Source: Haematococcus lacustris | Taxonomy: Eukaryota; Chlorophyta; Chlorophyceae; Chlamydomonadales; Haematococcaceae | Length of the DNA: 64,000 bases | Assembly: GCA_030144725.1 (NCBI GenBank) | Contig: JASKMD010000003.1 | Location: 18,908,427-18,972,426 of the forward strand | Direction of reading: 5' to 3' | Shown: piece after piece, positions 1 through 16,652 of the stretch | Layout: each line of letters opens with the position of its first letter | Position numbering within the stretch: the stretch's first letter is position 1 | Notes under the pieces: generated by a model | What the model saw: only the letters and a program-made list of their open reading frames with translations | Told to the model about the DNA's origin: nothing | Databases searched by the model: none | Translations under genes and position numbers: made by a program

Positions 1-523
1 GGGGTGATGACAGGTCAGCAGCTGCTGCCAGGCTGCAGGGCCAGTAGGTCATCCATGCCTCCCACCCACCCGGCCGCCCACCCCCTTGCCTGCCTGCCCT
101 GCCTCCATGAATAGCAGTAAGGTTCAGTTCGTTTTGGGGGAGCTGAGAAGTTTTCAACCTCTTGAAATTCAATTCTTCAGTTCTTCTGTTCAGTTCTTCT
201 ATTCTTCAGTTCTTCAGTTTAGTTCAGTTCTGTTCAGTTCTGCTCAGTCCAGTTCTTCAGTTCAGTTCAGTTCTTCTGTTGACAAGGCCTGCCAGCTGAG
301 AAGGTTGAGAAGGTTGAGAAGAAGCTGAGAAGGTTGAGAAGAGCAGGTTGAGAAGTTGAGAGCAGGTTGAGGAGTTGAGGAGTTGAGACTCAGCTGGCAG
401 GCAGAGCAGCTTTAGAACCCTGGCTTGGAATCTTTTTCAGCACCACTGACAAGCACAGGTCATGTTTCCACCCCAGCCTCTGCAGCCAGGGGAGTGCTGG
501 GTAGGCAGCTCGGCTGGTGCTAG
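1..523. other. Left-edge non-coding DNA, probably a PRP40 intron
   Basis: No coding exon could be supported. Bases about 120-290 are a TTCAG/TTCTTC-rich low-complexity run and about 297-390 a run of GAGAAGGTTGA-like units. The stretch ends at an acceptor (gtgctag, 523) that opens the first readable PRP40 exon, so it is most simply read as the intron before that exon. Confidence 0.5.
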
Positions 524-7230
<6,707 letters not shown>

Positions 7231-9600
7231 GGCCGGGCTACACAGGGTTGCCTAGCCCACTGACCTCAAGGTGAGGTGCTTTGGAGGGGGCAGGCTGGGG
7301 GGCAGGGCTGCAGCAGCTGTGACTGCTGCTGTGGCTCCTCCAGGTCTCCAGATATCTGCCTCCTGCCCGCACTAGCTGCCACGCCCTCAGACCGCTTCAG
7401 CCCACTCATTGCGCCCTCAGCCAAGCATTCCATGTGCTGAGTCGCCCCCTGGGCTGTGCTGGTCTTGGCCCGCCCCACTGCCCCAGCCTCGGCACACCGC
7501 AAACTGTCCGCCCACCTCGCCTGCTGTGGCCCGCCCTCCCCATTGCTTACTCACAGACTGAACACCTGCCGCTCTGGGCGTGGGCTTTGCCTGTGTGCAG
7601 GGGGCTGCGTCACCAGCTATGCGGGGCGGAGCAGGCAGCTCAAGCTGTGGGGCGGCAGGGTGGGCCGGCAGGGCGTGCCCTTGTGGACTTCCTGAGGTAG
7701 CGGGCGGGCGGGCGGCTGAGACGGAGCCGGCGGCGGCGGCGGCGGCGGGGAGCGCTGAGTGTGGTGGCAGGGCGGTGCCAGGCAGGTTTGGGCCTCAGGT
7801 TTGGCGGGCGTGGCCTGCCCGGGACCCTAGGCGCAGCCACTAGACAGGCCCAGCAGCAGCAGCAGCCCGACCACTGACGGGCCGCATGCCCTGCCCCCCA
7901 ACACACAGCAGTGAGCACAAGTTCAGGAAGTGCATGAGAGCAGGCGTGGGCCCAGGCGGGCAGTTGATGTGTTGAAGAGAGCGGCGCAGCGAAACAGCAG
8001 CTGCGGCTGTCACCTCGCATGCCCTCATATTGGATCGTGTCGTAAAGCCAAAGTGCAGAAAACAAGTCTGAGATCGCAGATTGTAAGCCACAAACTCTGC
8101 AATAGCACCCTGCTGGCCCATTATCTCAACTTTTACATAACACTTCCATGACATCCCATGCCTGGTGCCTGCTGGCCACATGCTCACTGTGCTGCTCACA
8201 CCTCTCCATTGCTGCTCACCGCTTGCCTTGTTAGGGATGTTTGTGTCTCGAGCTTGAGTGGCAGAATCTGACAACCTGGTTAGTATGTGCATGGCACCTG
8301 CTGAGTGGCTGCCCCCTGCATCTGCTCATAACCATCTAAAGCTGCCATGCTTGCATTGCCTCCTCCTTGTTGTCGTTACATATACATTGGCATACCTTTT
8401 CACTCTTATGCTATGGCGAGCGTCAATGTTCACGTGCACGGAAAATCACTCTTACACAATGTTACAGCAACAAAATAGATGCGCAAGCTCATGCAGCCAA
8501 CGTAGGTCTTGTAGTGCACCGTCGCAAAGGAGTCCTCCGCGAGGGCCGTCGCTGCTGCGGCCACAGCCATAATTGGCGGCGGCGAGCGCAACTGTCCTGC
8601 GCGTGTCGTGTGTCGGGTGCAGGCCACAGTCGGCCCCTTGACGGCTATCACCACACCTTTAGAAGGTAGGTCATGTGACGCTTGGTTGCTGCTGCGTGTG
8701 GCATATTGCTGCATTGCCATTGCTATTGCGTCGCAATTGACTGGCTCAATGGTGGCGCATGAGCACCGTCTTCGCACGGTGAACCTGCTTCCCTGTTTGG
8801 CAAATTGTTCAGTTCGATGCTGCTGGTGTCGATGTGGAGTGCAACGGGTTGATCAACCCCGTTCGCCAAGCCAAGTATGAGTTGGCAGCCGTATGGTTGG
8901 CAGCCGTGAGAGCATGAGATGCTGTGCTGCACGACGCATTGCTGCCTTTCACGAGGAGTCCAGTGAGATAGTGCGCGCTCGCCCTTTAGGTGTCTCATCG
9001 ACGTTCATGCTTGCTTGCCCTCATTTTTATAGTTTGGATGCAAGCACTTCGCTTGCCATAGCCCGCTGGAAGTTGAATGCGTGCGGACCAATCTCGGGCC
9101 GCAGGGTCGCTCCGCTAAGAAAGGTTGCTGCCACAAACGTACCCCGGATGTAATGTAAGATGTTGAGGCATTTCTGCAGGAAAGACAGTTATAACCACGC
9201 AAAGGCCGCAGCAGCCCATTAGCGCCTCAGACGGACCTGCTGCTCCGAGCTCTGCTGGCATTGCCTGCCTGGCAAGCTGCGGGGCCCACACAATGTGGGA
9301 ATGTTATCTTAATGTCCCCCTGTGATATTACCTGAAATGGCCTACACTGTTATGATGATGTGGCTTACACCGCTTAAGCCGTCAGCCGTTAGGCTGCTAG
9401 GCCGCCCTCCCCCTCTAGGGGTTCGGGACTTTCTGTAACGCACTTCAAAGCAAGGTGCACAAACAAAGGTGCACATGGGCTCAACATGAAGTCATGCAAG
9501 TTCTCATTATTGTTCTGTAAAGTCATGGCAAACTCCGGCTGCTCCCTGATGGAACTCGTGGCAGTGCACTCAAATACACTGTTACAGATGGCTACAGATG
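7231..9600. other. Gene-poor interval; no supported gene
   Basis: PRP40 3' flank, then unassigned DNA. Two short stretches look faintly exon-like but could not be joined in phase: 8817-8918 (+), after an ag, reading FDAAGVDVECNGLINP and ending in TGA, and 8572-8436 (-), reading MAVAAAATALAEDSF with a good donor (gtaaga). No homologue was recognised for either. Confidence 0.4.
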
Positions 9601-9624
9601 GCCTAGCACAGCCCCTTTGTCCCT

Positions 9625-10040
9625 CACTAGGGTTTCCATTCGAGCCGGACCACCAGGGACCACTAGTGGGCAATAGTCGCCCGACTCAAGTGGTGTTATT
9701 GGGTTGTGTGGAGTATACCCAGTGCACATGGACATGGTGCATGAGTGCCTACCACCTACATCATTGCCTGACCCGTTAGGGCTATTGTGTAGAGTTGGCA
9801 TAAAAAACATGCACTAATGTAAGCTGATGACAGCTCAACAAAGGGGGGCACACACTACTGTGCCTCAGCAGGCTGCTGCTGTTGTGCCTTGTCTCGCAGC
9901 CGCTTGTAGCCCAGGCTTGGGTACTCCTTGCCCTTGGCTGGCAGCGCTCCCTGGTCTGGCCTGGCTGCGGTGCTGGCTTGGCTTTGGCAGCCTTGCCTAG
10001 CACAAGGTTGCCTAGCACAAGGTGGCCTACCACAGTCATG
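9625..10040 (-). mobile_element. Fanzor-like relic F1: 3' non-coding part plus truncated C-terminus
   Basis: On the minus strand the C-terminus reads DQGALPAKGKEYPSLGYKRL and stops at 9855. It matches F4 (stop at 54477) except that the block carrying the RuvC-III-like RDCNAALN motif is deleted, so the encoded product cannot be a nuclease. The plus-strand segment about 9625-9850, 3' of the stop, is shared with F4 (51265-51412 and 54374-54476), including ATGTAAGCTGATGACAGCTC and CACTAGTGGGCAATAGTCGC. It is therefore a conserved piece of the element and not host DNA. No inverted repeats or target duplication were found. Confidence 0.65.
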
Positions 10041-10578
10041 AGCAGCCTTGTCAGTATCCGGGCTTGGTAGCGCCATAACGGGCTGCACACTAGCCAGCCA
10101 CACTCTAGCCTTGTCAGCTTGTCAGGCTGCTATCACAACGAGCCTTGCAGAGGGGCTGTCGGCTACCCTAGGCAGTCCTGAACACGGAAAACCAGTAAGT
10201 CATCTCTGGCTTACTCCTTGCCTGGCCACAGCTACCCCATGCGGCTCGAGCTCCTAGCTGAGCTGCGTTGCTATATACAATTCTTCGTTATTGCACCATG
10301 TATATGCAGTGGACGAAAGCCGCAGTCAAAGCGTCTGTAGCCATGACCAAACCTCCTGGCAAACAAAACTTATTCAACAAGGAACAACATGTCGGCCTGT
10401 GGGTAATCTCACTCAGCTACTACAAACATGGTGTAGCATCCTCGGTCGCACCCTTGATGACTGCAAACCCCACATCGATGGCACGTTCTGGGGCTAATCC
10501 CCCTTGACCACTGGGCACCTCATCAAAACTAACAGCTTAATGCTTGTGAGGCTAACAGCCTGTGCAAACTACTAGGGC

Positions 10579-11250
10579 CTACGCATTGTTGCGGGCCCGG
10601 CCATCAATGCCCCGCCTGTACTCTGCAGCCCGGTGCAGCCGCTGCCTGTCCTTAGGCAGCCGGTCATTGACCAGCTTGTAGCGCTGCTGGTACTCCTTGC
10701 CAATGGAGGGCAGAGCCTCTTTTACTTTAGGCAGGGGTTGGTGTCCCGGTCCAGCCACCTGCCTCATGGGGGGGCCTGGGGTCGCTGTACTGGGCCAGGT
10801 GGGGCCTGGGCAGGGGGCTGGCCCTGGGCTGGGGCAGGTGGAGGGGGGTCCTGGGCTGGGGGAGGGGGAGGGGGGTCCTGGGCAGGGGGAGGGGGGTCCT
10901 GGGCAGGTGGCTCCTGGGCAAGGAGGGCCTGGGCAGGGGCAGGGGCTGGGGGAGGGGGAGGGGGAGGGAGAGGGGGGTTGGGCGGCACCTCATGGCACAA
11001 CTTTAGGCCCCGCACACACTTAGCATGCCGCAGGCTCCAGGCTGCAGCGGAACTCATCCACAATCACCAGCCTGTCAGGCCTGGGATCCGTGCTGGGCCT
11101 GCTAGGCTGCTCCACCACCTTGCGAAACCCCGCCCGCACCGCCCCCGCCTTCCACCCACCCTGGCTCAAGTTGCCTGCTCCGAGGAACACTGCCACTCCC
11201 CTCTCTCGGTGGTAGTGCTGGCGGGACACCCACTTCATCCCATTTACCAC
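10579..11250 (-). pseudogene. Fanzor-like relic F2 (middle and C-terminal parts, frame broken)
   Basis: Minus-strand segments read FLGAGNLSQGGWKAGAV and VDEFRCS (11250-11020), then in another frame a Pro/Ala/Gln-rich linker about 250 bp long, then GKEYQQRYKLVNDRLPK to a stop near 10579. These resemble, in order, the glycine-rich segment before the zinc-binding region, the VDEFRTS-type start of that region, and the C-terminal tail of algal TnpB/Fanzor-type proteins, as I recall that family. A frame break follows VDEFRCS and the RDxNAALN motif is absent. A GGGGCAGGxGG-rich expansion (about 10780-10975) occupies the middle. It lies just downstream of the small coiled-coil gene. Confidence in the family is moderate; that it is broken is clear. 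Confidence 0.55.
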
Positions 11251-11255
11251 CTGCA

Positions 11256-11745
11256 GGTCAGGTCAGGTCAGGTCAGGTCAGGTCAGGTCAGGTCAGGTCA
11301 GGTCAGGTCAGGTCAGGTCAGGTCAGGTCAGGTCAGGTCAGGTCAGGTCAGGTCAGGTCAGGTCAGGTCAGGTCAGGTCAGGTCAGGTCAGGTCAGGTCA
11401 GGTCAGGTCAGGTCAGGTCAGGTCAGGTCAGGTCAGGTCAGGTCAGGTCAGGTCAGGTCAGGTCAGGTCAGGTCAGGTCAGGTCAGGTCAGGTCAGGTCA
11501 GGTCAGGTCAGGTCAGGTCAGGTCAGGTCAGGTCAGGTCAGGTCAGGTCAGGTCAGGTCAGGTCAGGTCAGGTCAGGTCAGGTCAGGTCAGGTCAGGTCA
11601 GGTCAGGTCAGGTCAGGTCAGGTCAGGTCAGGTCAGGTCAGGTCAGGTCAGGTCAGGTCAGGTCAGGTCAGGTCAGGTCAGGTCAGGTCAGGTCAGGTCA
11701 GGTCAGGTCAGGTCAGGTCAGGTCAGGTCAGGTCAGGTCAGGTCA
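11256..11745. repeat. (GGTCA)n pentamer array, about 98 units
   Basis: Essentially perfect GGTCA tandem array of about 490 bp between relic F2 and the 3' end of the coiled-coil gene. Read on the other strand it is the CCTGA array of PRP40 intron 1, 10 kb away. Confidence 0.98.
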
Positions 11746-11764
11746 TACCTCCTTGCAAAAGCCC

Positions 11765-12180
11765 TCAATGATGGGCTCCTGGGCATGGTGCAGCGCCAAC
11801 CGCTTCCATTGCTACAGGCACTCCCTGCTTTGCAAGCTCTAGCAGCAGCGCCTCCACCCGAGCTCGTTTCCTTGCTATTGTCACAATGTTCTCCTGGAAC
11901 GCTTCCTGCATCAACAACATAACTAGGCACAGTCTGGTTAGGTAATGCCGTGTCGGCATTGTGACGTGATGGGCACATGCGGCAAATGCTGGGGGGGCCA
12001 ACTGGGCCTAAAATGTTAAAATGAGAGTTGAGCAGGCACCTTCACATCCAAGTCAGTCGAACTTCCGGCCGTCCGGGCTGCTTCCAGGAGGCTTGCGAGC
12101 TCAATGTTACTTCGCTCCAGATGGTAAAGTGCGTTCTGTTCCTGCCGCAGCTCGGTCGCAAGAACGGAGGGCGAGGCCAT
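11765..12180 (-). CDS. Small two-exon coiled-coil protein, 93 aa, function unknown
   Basis: Exon 1 12180-12040, exon 2 11905-11765, each 141 bp and both phase 0 (donor gtgcct, acceptor ttgatgcag), giving a 93-residue protein. ATG 12180 is the only start in a good context and opens MASPSVLATELRQEQ. The product is predicted to be two helices: residues about 8-36 (LRQEQNALYHLERSNIELAS) and, after the splice, about 48-72 (EAFQENIVTIARKRARVEAL), with heptad-like spacing. No signal peptide or membrane segment is visible. The exon-exon pattern and clean phase argue for a real gene. I do not recognise the family with confidence; short coiled-coil adaptor proteins of this size are common. The (GGTCA)n array begins 20 bp after the stop. 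Confidence 0.7.
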
Positions 12181-12462
12181 GGTTACTGAAGCATCGCCCT
12201 CATGATATCCTTTCCTTTACACATCGAGGATTATGTGAGCTTCGTGAAGAGTGAGTTTTGTGCACGACTGCGACAATGACTGTGGTGTTTAGTAGCCACG
12301 CGATGACTAGAAGCTTTATATCCCTGGGCCCCAGCTAAGTGTGCTTCAGTAGACCGCATCCGCCAATGTCAGGTCAGCGTCCAAAGCTTGCACTGGTGCT
12401 CCACAGCAGGAGCCTGATCATCATCAGCAAGGCTAACGTGCACACACGGGTTGAAGGCCTTC

Positions 12463-12710
12463 TGAGCTTGGCTTACCACTCCGCCACATGGCCACCAGCA
12501 ACCCACCATCTCCCAACCTCGTCAACCCCGCTCAGCTCCCAGTAGCCCCTCCTCCCAGCAGCCCAGCCTGCCATAAGCCTCCTCCCCCCTACCTCTCCTT
12601 CTCCTCGCCTCCTACCTCTCCTTCACCCATCTCCCCCCTACCTCTCCTTCACCCATCTCCGTATCCATCACCCCCCATCACCCTGACTACCGAGCCAAGC
12701 CCTGAGCTGA
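12463..12710 (+). repeat. Dispersed repeat copy 1 (pair with 36643-36902)
   Basis: A 250-bp CT-rich block starting GAGCTTGGCTTACCACTCC and containing repeated CTACCTCTCCTTCACCCAT units. A second copy at 36643-36902 lies inside transposon B2. The block is therefore a mobile-element fragment, probably a relic related to family B. Confidence 0.75.
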
Positions 12711-12769
12711 CGTGCACATCTCAGGCTGTTTAGCACAGGTGTTCCCCTACTATCACTACAGGGCAGGGG

Positions 12770-13724
12770 GTCACCCCCGCCATTGGCGGCACCCCCATGG
12801 CTCAAGAGATAACTTCTAACTCATTTCTGCACGGATGAGGCCGCCGATTAGTGCGATGAGCTGCTGATGGCGTGGCGAGTGTGCAGCCAGCCTAAACGGT
12901 TTGCCGGGTGGCTGGCCCCCAACCTGCGACGTGTTCTTGAGCCTCTCAGACACTCGTATGGACTGCTACAGGCAGCCAGAACCCAGCACGACGTGAATTT
13001 CGCATCCTCACTGGACATTGCAAGTTTTCAGGCCAGCACGCAACAGTGCTGTTGCGTCCCAGCACGCATCGAGACCCATCCCCAAGCTGGGTTCGTGACG
13101 GCTACGGCGGATTGCTGCTGAACCTGCTGCAAGGTGCAAGTTGCGGAATTGCAGTCTCGCACAAGATGCTCAGCGCATTGAGGCTTGTGGCTCCCGAGCA
13201 ACCACGAGCAGCAGAAATCAGCCAAAACGTCGCAGAAAATGAGATGATATGTGTGTTCGCTGTTGTGACCCACAAAGACCTACAAAGGAGGGCATTGAAT
13301 TTCTGGTCAGGGGACATGGTGGGAAATCAGTACTACTATACATTAAAGTGGGCAGTTCATCATTTGACGTCCTGGTTGGACAGTTATGGCGGCCAGAAAA
13401 GTGCCCAGTTCAAGGAAATTTGACATGGTCTTACATGACACGAGTCGCACGCTGTTCTGGTGCAGGGACAGTCCACAAGCCATATCAGAACTCCTAAACA
13501 CTTCATCAGCACACTAGCACACATCACAGGGGGGGTCCTGCGCCCGAACAAAAACTCAAAGAATTCAGGTCGTCCATGCCGCTGAACCCGGCACAGGCGC
13601 ACACCAGCCCGAGCAGCCCGTTAGCCTCGCGCTGGTAAGCTGCACCGCACTGCGCAAGAGTCGTTGTAAAACTCTTAAAGATTAGTGAGAGGTTATCAGG
13701 GGTGCCGCCAATGGCGGGGGTGAC
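12770..13724. mobile_element. Family A transposon, short internally deleted copy (A1)
   Basis: 955 bp. The left end GTCACCCCCGCCATTGGC continues as a 26-bp match to the reverse complement of the right end. It is flanked by a perfect 6-bp target duplication, CAGGGG (12764-12769 and 13725-13730). About 310 bp at the left and 355 bp at the right match the ends of A2 (12770-13080 with 13913-14225; 13370-13724 with 15985-16443), so A1 is an internal-deletion derivative of the same family. No coding capacity was seen. Confidence 0.88.
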
Positions 13725-13912
13725 CAGGGGCTGTGTTATCTGTAATCCGAACTTCGGTAATCACATCACGGGCCCACATCGTATCATTGGGTTTGTATGT
13801 GACAAGATGGACCGCTTAAAGGTAAGTCAGGCTGTTCAGCATCGCCCTGGTCCTGGTCTTACCCTCACCAACTTTGGTTGTGGTTTCTCATGGAGTGGCT
13901 GGACAGCAAGAG

Positions 13913-16443
13913 GTCACCCCCGCCATTGGCTGCACCCCCATGGCTCAAGACATAACATCTAACTCATTTCTGCACGGATGAGGCCGCCGATTTGTGCGAT
14001 GAGTTGCTGATGGCCCGAATAGAGTGCAGACAGCTCCAGCGGTTTGCCGGGTGGCTGGCCCCCAACACGCGACGTGTTTTGGCGCCACGCAGACACGTTA
14101 AGCAACATCTATAGGCAGCCCAGACACATTGCGGCGTGAATGGCGCATCCCGACTGGACATGTCAAATTTTCAGGTTAGCTCGCATTAGTGTTGCAACGT
14201 CTCAGCACGCATCGAACCCACTCCCAAGCTCACCTGCTGCATCGAAACCCTCTCCCGGCCTGCTCCCTTGCCACCCGCTCCAAAGTGTCACCTTTTGTCA
14301 TCAAACGGCGCCCAATCTGCAGGTCGATGGCATTGCGGGTTGGGCGCGTGACCGCGACGGCGCATTACTGCTGAACACAGGTTCGGTCCACATGTGGCAG
14401 CGATTCTAGGTTGCAGCACGTTTCCGATTAGTGGAGCTTGTGGCTCCTGAGCAACCACGAACGGCAAGAATTAGTAATAGATATGCAGAAACTGAGCTGA
14501 AATCTGTTTTTGTTATGGTGCAGGCTAGTGAAGGCCATGGGTGACAAGAAAAGTGGATTGAAGGCTAGATGTGCCGGTGCGCAAAAAGCGAGGGAGGTTA
14601 TGGCACGGCGCAGGGCTGCTGAGGCTGAGGCCAAGGCCCAGGCTGGTGCTGCTGAGGCTGAGGCCCCGGCACAGGCTGATGTTGGTGCTTATGAGGCACA
14701 GTTGCATCAGCTGCAGGCTGACCTGCAGCAGAGGGAGCAACAAGTTGCTGACACCCAACGCTTGCAACATCTACAGCAACAGCTGCAGGACCTCCAGCAG
14801 GATGAACTTCAACGTAAGGAGCAGCAGGTAGCTGAGCAGCAACAGCAGCTGCAGCAGCAGCAGGCAGACATGCACCTGAGGGAGCAGCAGTTGGCTGAGC
14901 AGCAACACCAGGTGCAGCAGAGGGAGCTGCAGGTGGCTCAGCAGCTGCACCAGGTGCAGCAGCAGCAGGCAGACATGCAGCAGAGGGAGCAGCAGGTGGC
15001 TCAGCAGCAACACCAGGTGCAGCAGCAGCAGGCAGACATGCAGCAGAGGGAGCAGCAGGTGGCTCAGCAGCAGCACCAGGTGCAGCAGCAGCAGGCAAGC
15101 AGCAGGCAAGCAGCAGCAGGCAAGCTAATAGGTTTGGGGTGCCTGTGCAATGGTCATATGGTGCCACATCGCATTTCAACAGCACGCATGACTCTGAGGG
15201 TGGGGTGGCTAAGAAGGAGTGGAGGGAGCAGATGTTAGTGCATCCTGAGCTGGTGGGGAAAGTGTGTGGGGCTGCTGTGCTGACTGACTGGGCTAACAAG
15301 CATTTTGCTGTGCCATGCCATGCACAAGACACTAGTGCCAGCCACAGGCAACGTGGCCACATCATGTTTCGGCGCTATCTTGTGCTGGACGACGCTAGGC
15401 AAGCAGCTGTATGCTGCATGTCTGAGGCTGATGTGGAACGCATGCATAAAGATGTGAAGGGGTGCAGGGCGATGCACCGCATGGTGTTCACACCTGACGG
15501 GGACCAGCCTCAATGGGCCATGGCTGGATGTGCGTGCAACACGTGCATGAGTGTGCCATGCCTGCCGTGCATGAAGCCTGACACCACCACCCCACTTGAG
15601 CCCATGCCCATGTTTCAAGACACTGTGAAGGAGGTGAGGGAGGACGAAGAGTGTTATGCATTGTTGATGTTGTTCCATTCCGATTTGCTGCATGATGAGG
15701 TGTGCTTTGGCAAACTGACCAACAAACACTGTGAACGATATCGCATGCACATGGGGTGGAAGAGGGAAGAGGGACGTCGGGAGTTGCGTCGTTGGGTGCT
15801 GAGAGAGCTGCAAAGTGAGGAGCTGGAGGCTGAATATGAGGCGGACAATTGATGTGTAAACTGCATTGGGGTCTACTTTGGAGCATCACAAACGGCCCAC
15901 ACATGAATACAACGCGCTTGTTTCCTGATTACACGATACAAGCCCACACAAGGAGCCGCACAGAACATTCAGTCCATCTCTTGCCATCCTGGTTGGACAG
16001 AAATCCGGCCTAAAAGTTGCCCATTTCATGGGAATTTGACATGGTCTTACGTGACACGCGTCGCACGCTTGTTGTCGCACGTTGTGTTGCAGGGACAGCC
16101 CACAAGCCACACCAGCACTGTCAAGCACATTATCAGCACTACCACTAGCACTTTTACACATGTCGGGGGGGTCCTGCGCCCGACAAGAAATTCAAACATT
16201 TGAAAAGCTGGGCCGCTGAGCGCGATAGCTGTTCTCTTATCACAGCCCCACTAAGTAGGCTATTCCCAACACAACGCGACCTAATCTCTCAGCACCCCCG
16301 CCCGCCCCGGCACAGGTGCACATCAGCCCGAGCAGCCCGCTAGCTTCGCTCTGATGAGCTGCACCGCCCTGCGCAAAAATCGCTGTAAAACTCTTAAAGA
16401 CCGGTCGGATGTTATGAGGGGTACAGCCAATGGCGGGGGTGAC
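13913..16443. mobile_element. Family A transposon, gene-carrying copy (A2)
   Basis: 2531 bp, with the same termini as A1 (GTCACCCCCGCCATTGGC, then CTGCACCCC at left and CTGTACCCC at right after reverse complementing) and its own 6-bp target duplication CAAGAG (13907-13912 and 16444-16449). It carries one gene (14537-15852). Superfamily not recognised: 6-bp duplications exclude a typical hAT (8), Mutator (9), piggyBac (TTAA) or Harbinger (3) assignment. Confidence 0.88.
14537..15852 (+). CDS. A2-encoded coiled-coil / Cys-rich protein, frame break inside the Gln repeat
   Basis: The likely start, ATG 14537 (MGDKKSGLKARCAG), follows an acceptor-like gtgcag at 14523. An Ala/Glu-rich helix is followed by about 140 residues of Gln-rich coiled coil built from repeats such as QQADMQQREQQVAQQQHQV. 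Near 15090-15135 the open frame shifts by two bases within CAG-rich DNA; the new frame continues as FGVPVQWSYGATSH to the stop at 15852. The second half has WREQMLVHPELVGKVCGAAV and a CxC-x2-C-x4-CxxC cluster (GCACNTCMSVPCLPC) that could bind a metal. I recognise no transposase catalytic triad. Either an indel in the CAG repeat broke the gene, or a small intron or programmed shift joins the halves. Function unknown. Confidence 0.6.
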
Positions 16444-16652
16444 CAAGAGTATGGGCCAGGCACAATCAGGCGTAAGAGGAACCGATTTGGAGTCCAGCTG
16501 TAGGCTACAGCCTGTAGCACCTCTGCCTGACATACGCCTGCATGGGGCCACACAATACCCTGCTGACCCCGTACCGACTAAACGGCTGGCAGCAGCGCGC
16601 CATGGTATCAGTCGTGCTGTCCAGAAATGCCTTGGATCCTGGTCGTGAGGCA

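Noticed and set aside
8436..8572. First exon of a minus-strand gene, reading MAVAAAATALAEDSF
   Set aside because: Good start and donor, but no downstream acceptor gives a sensible continuation between 7900 and 8430.
8817..8918. Terminal exon of a host gene (+), reading FDAAGVDVECNGLINP
   Set aside because: The protein stretch is attractive, but no upstream exon joins in phase and no family was recognised.
10633..11922. 429-codon plus-strand frame
   Set aside because: Mostly the GGTCA array read as QVRSG repeats plus the reverse strand of relic F2.
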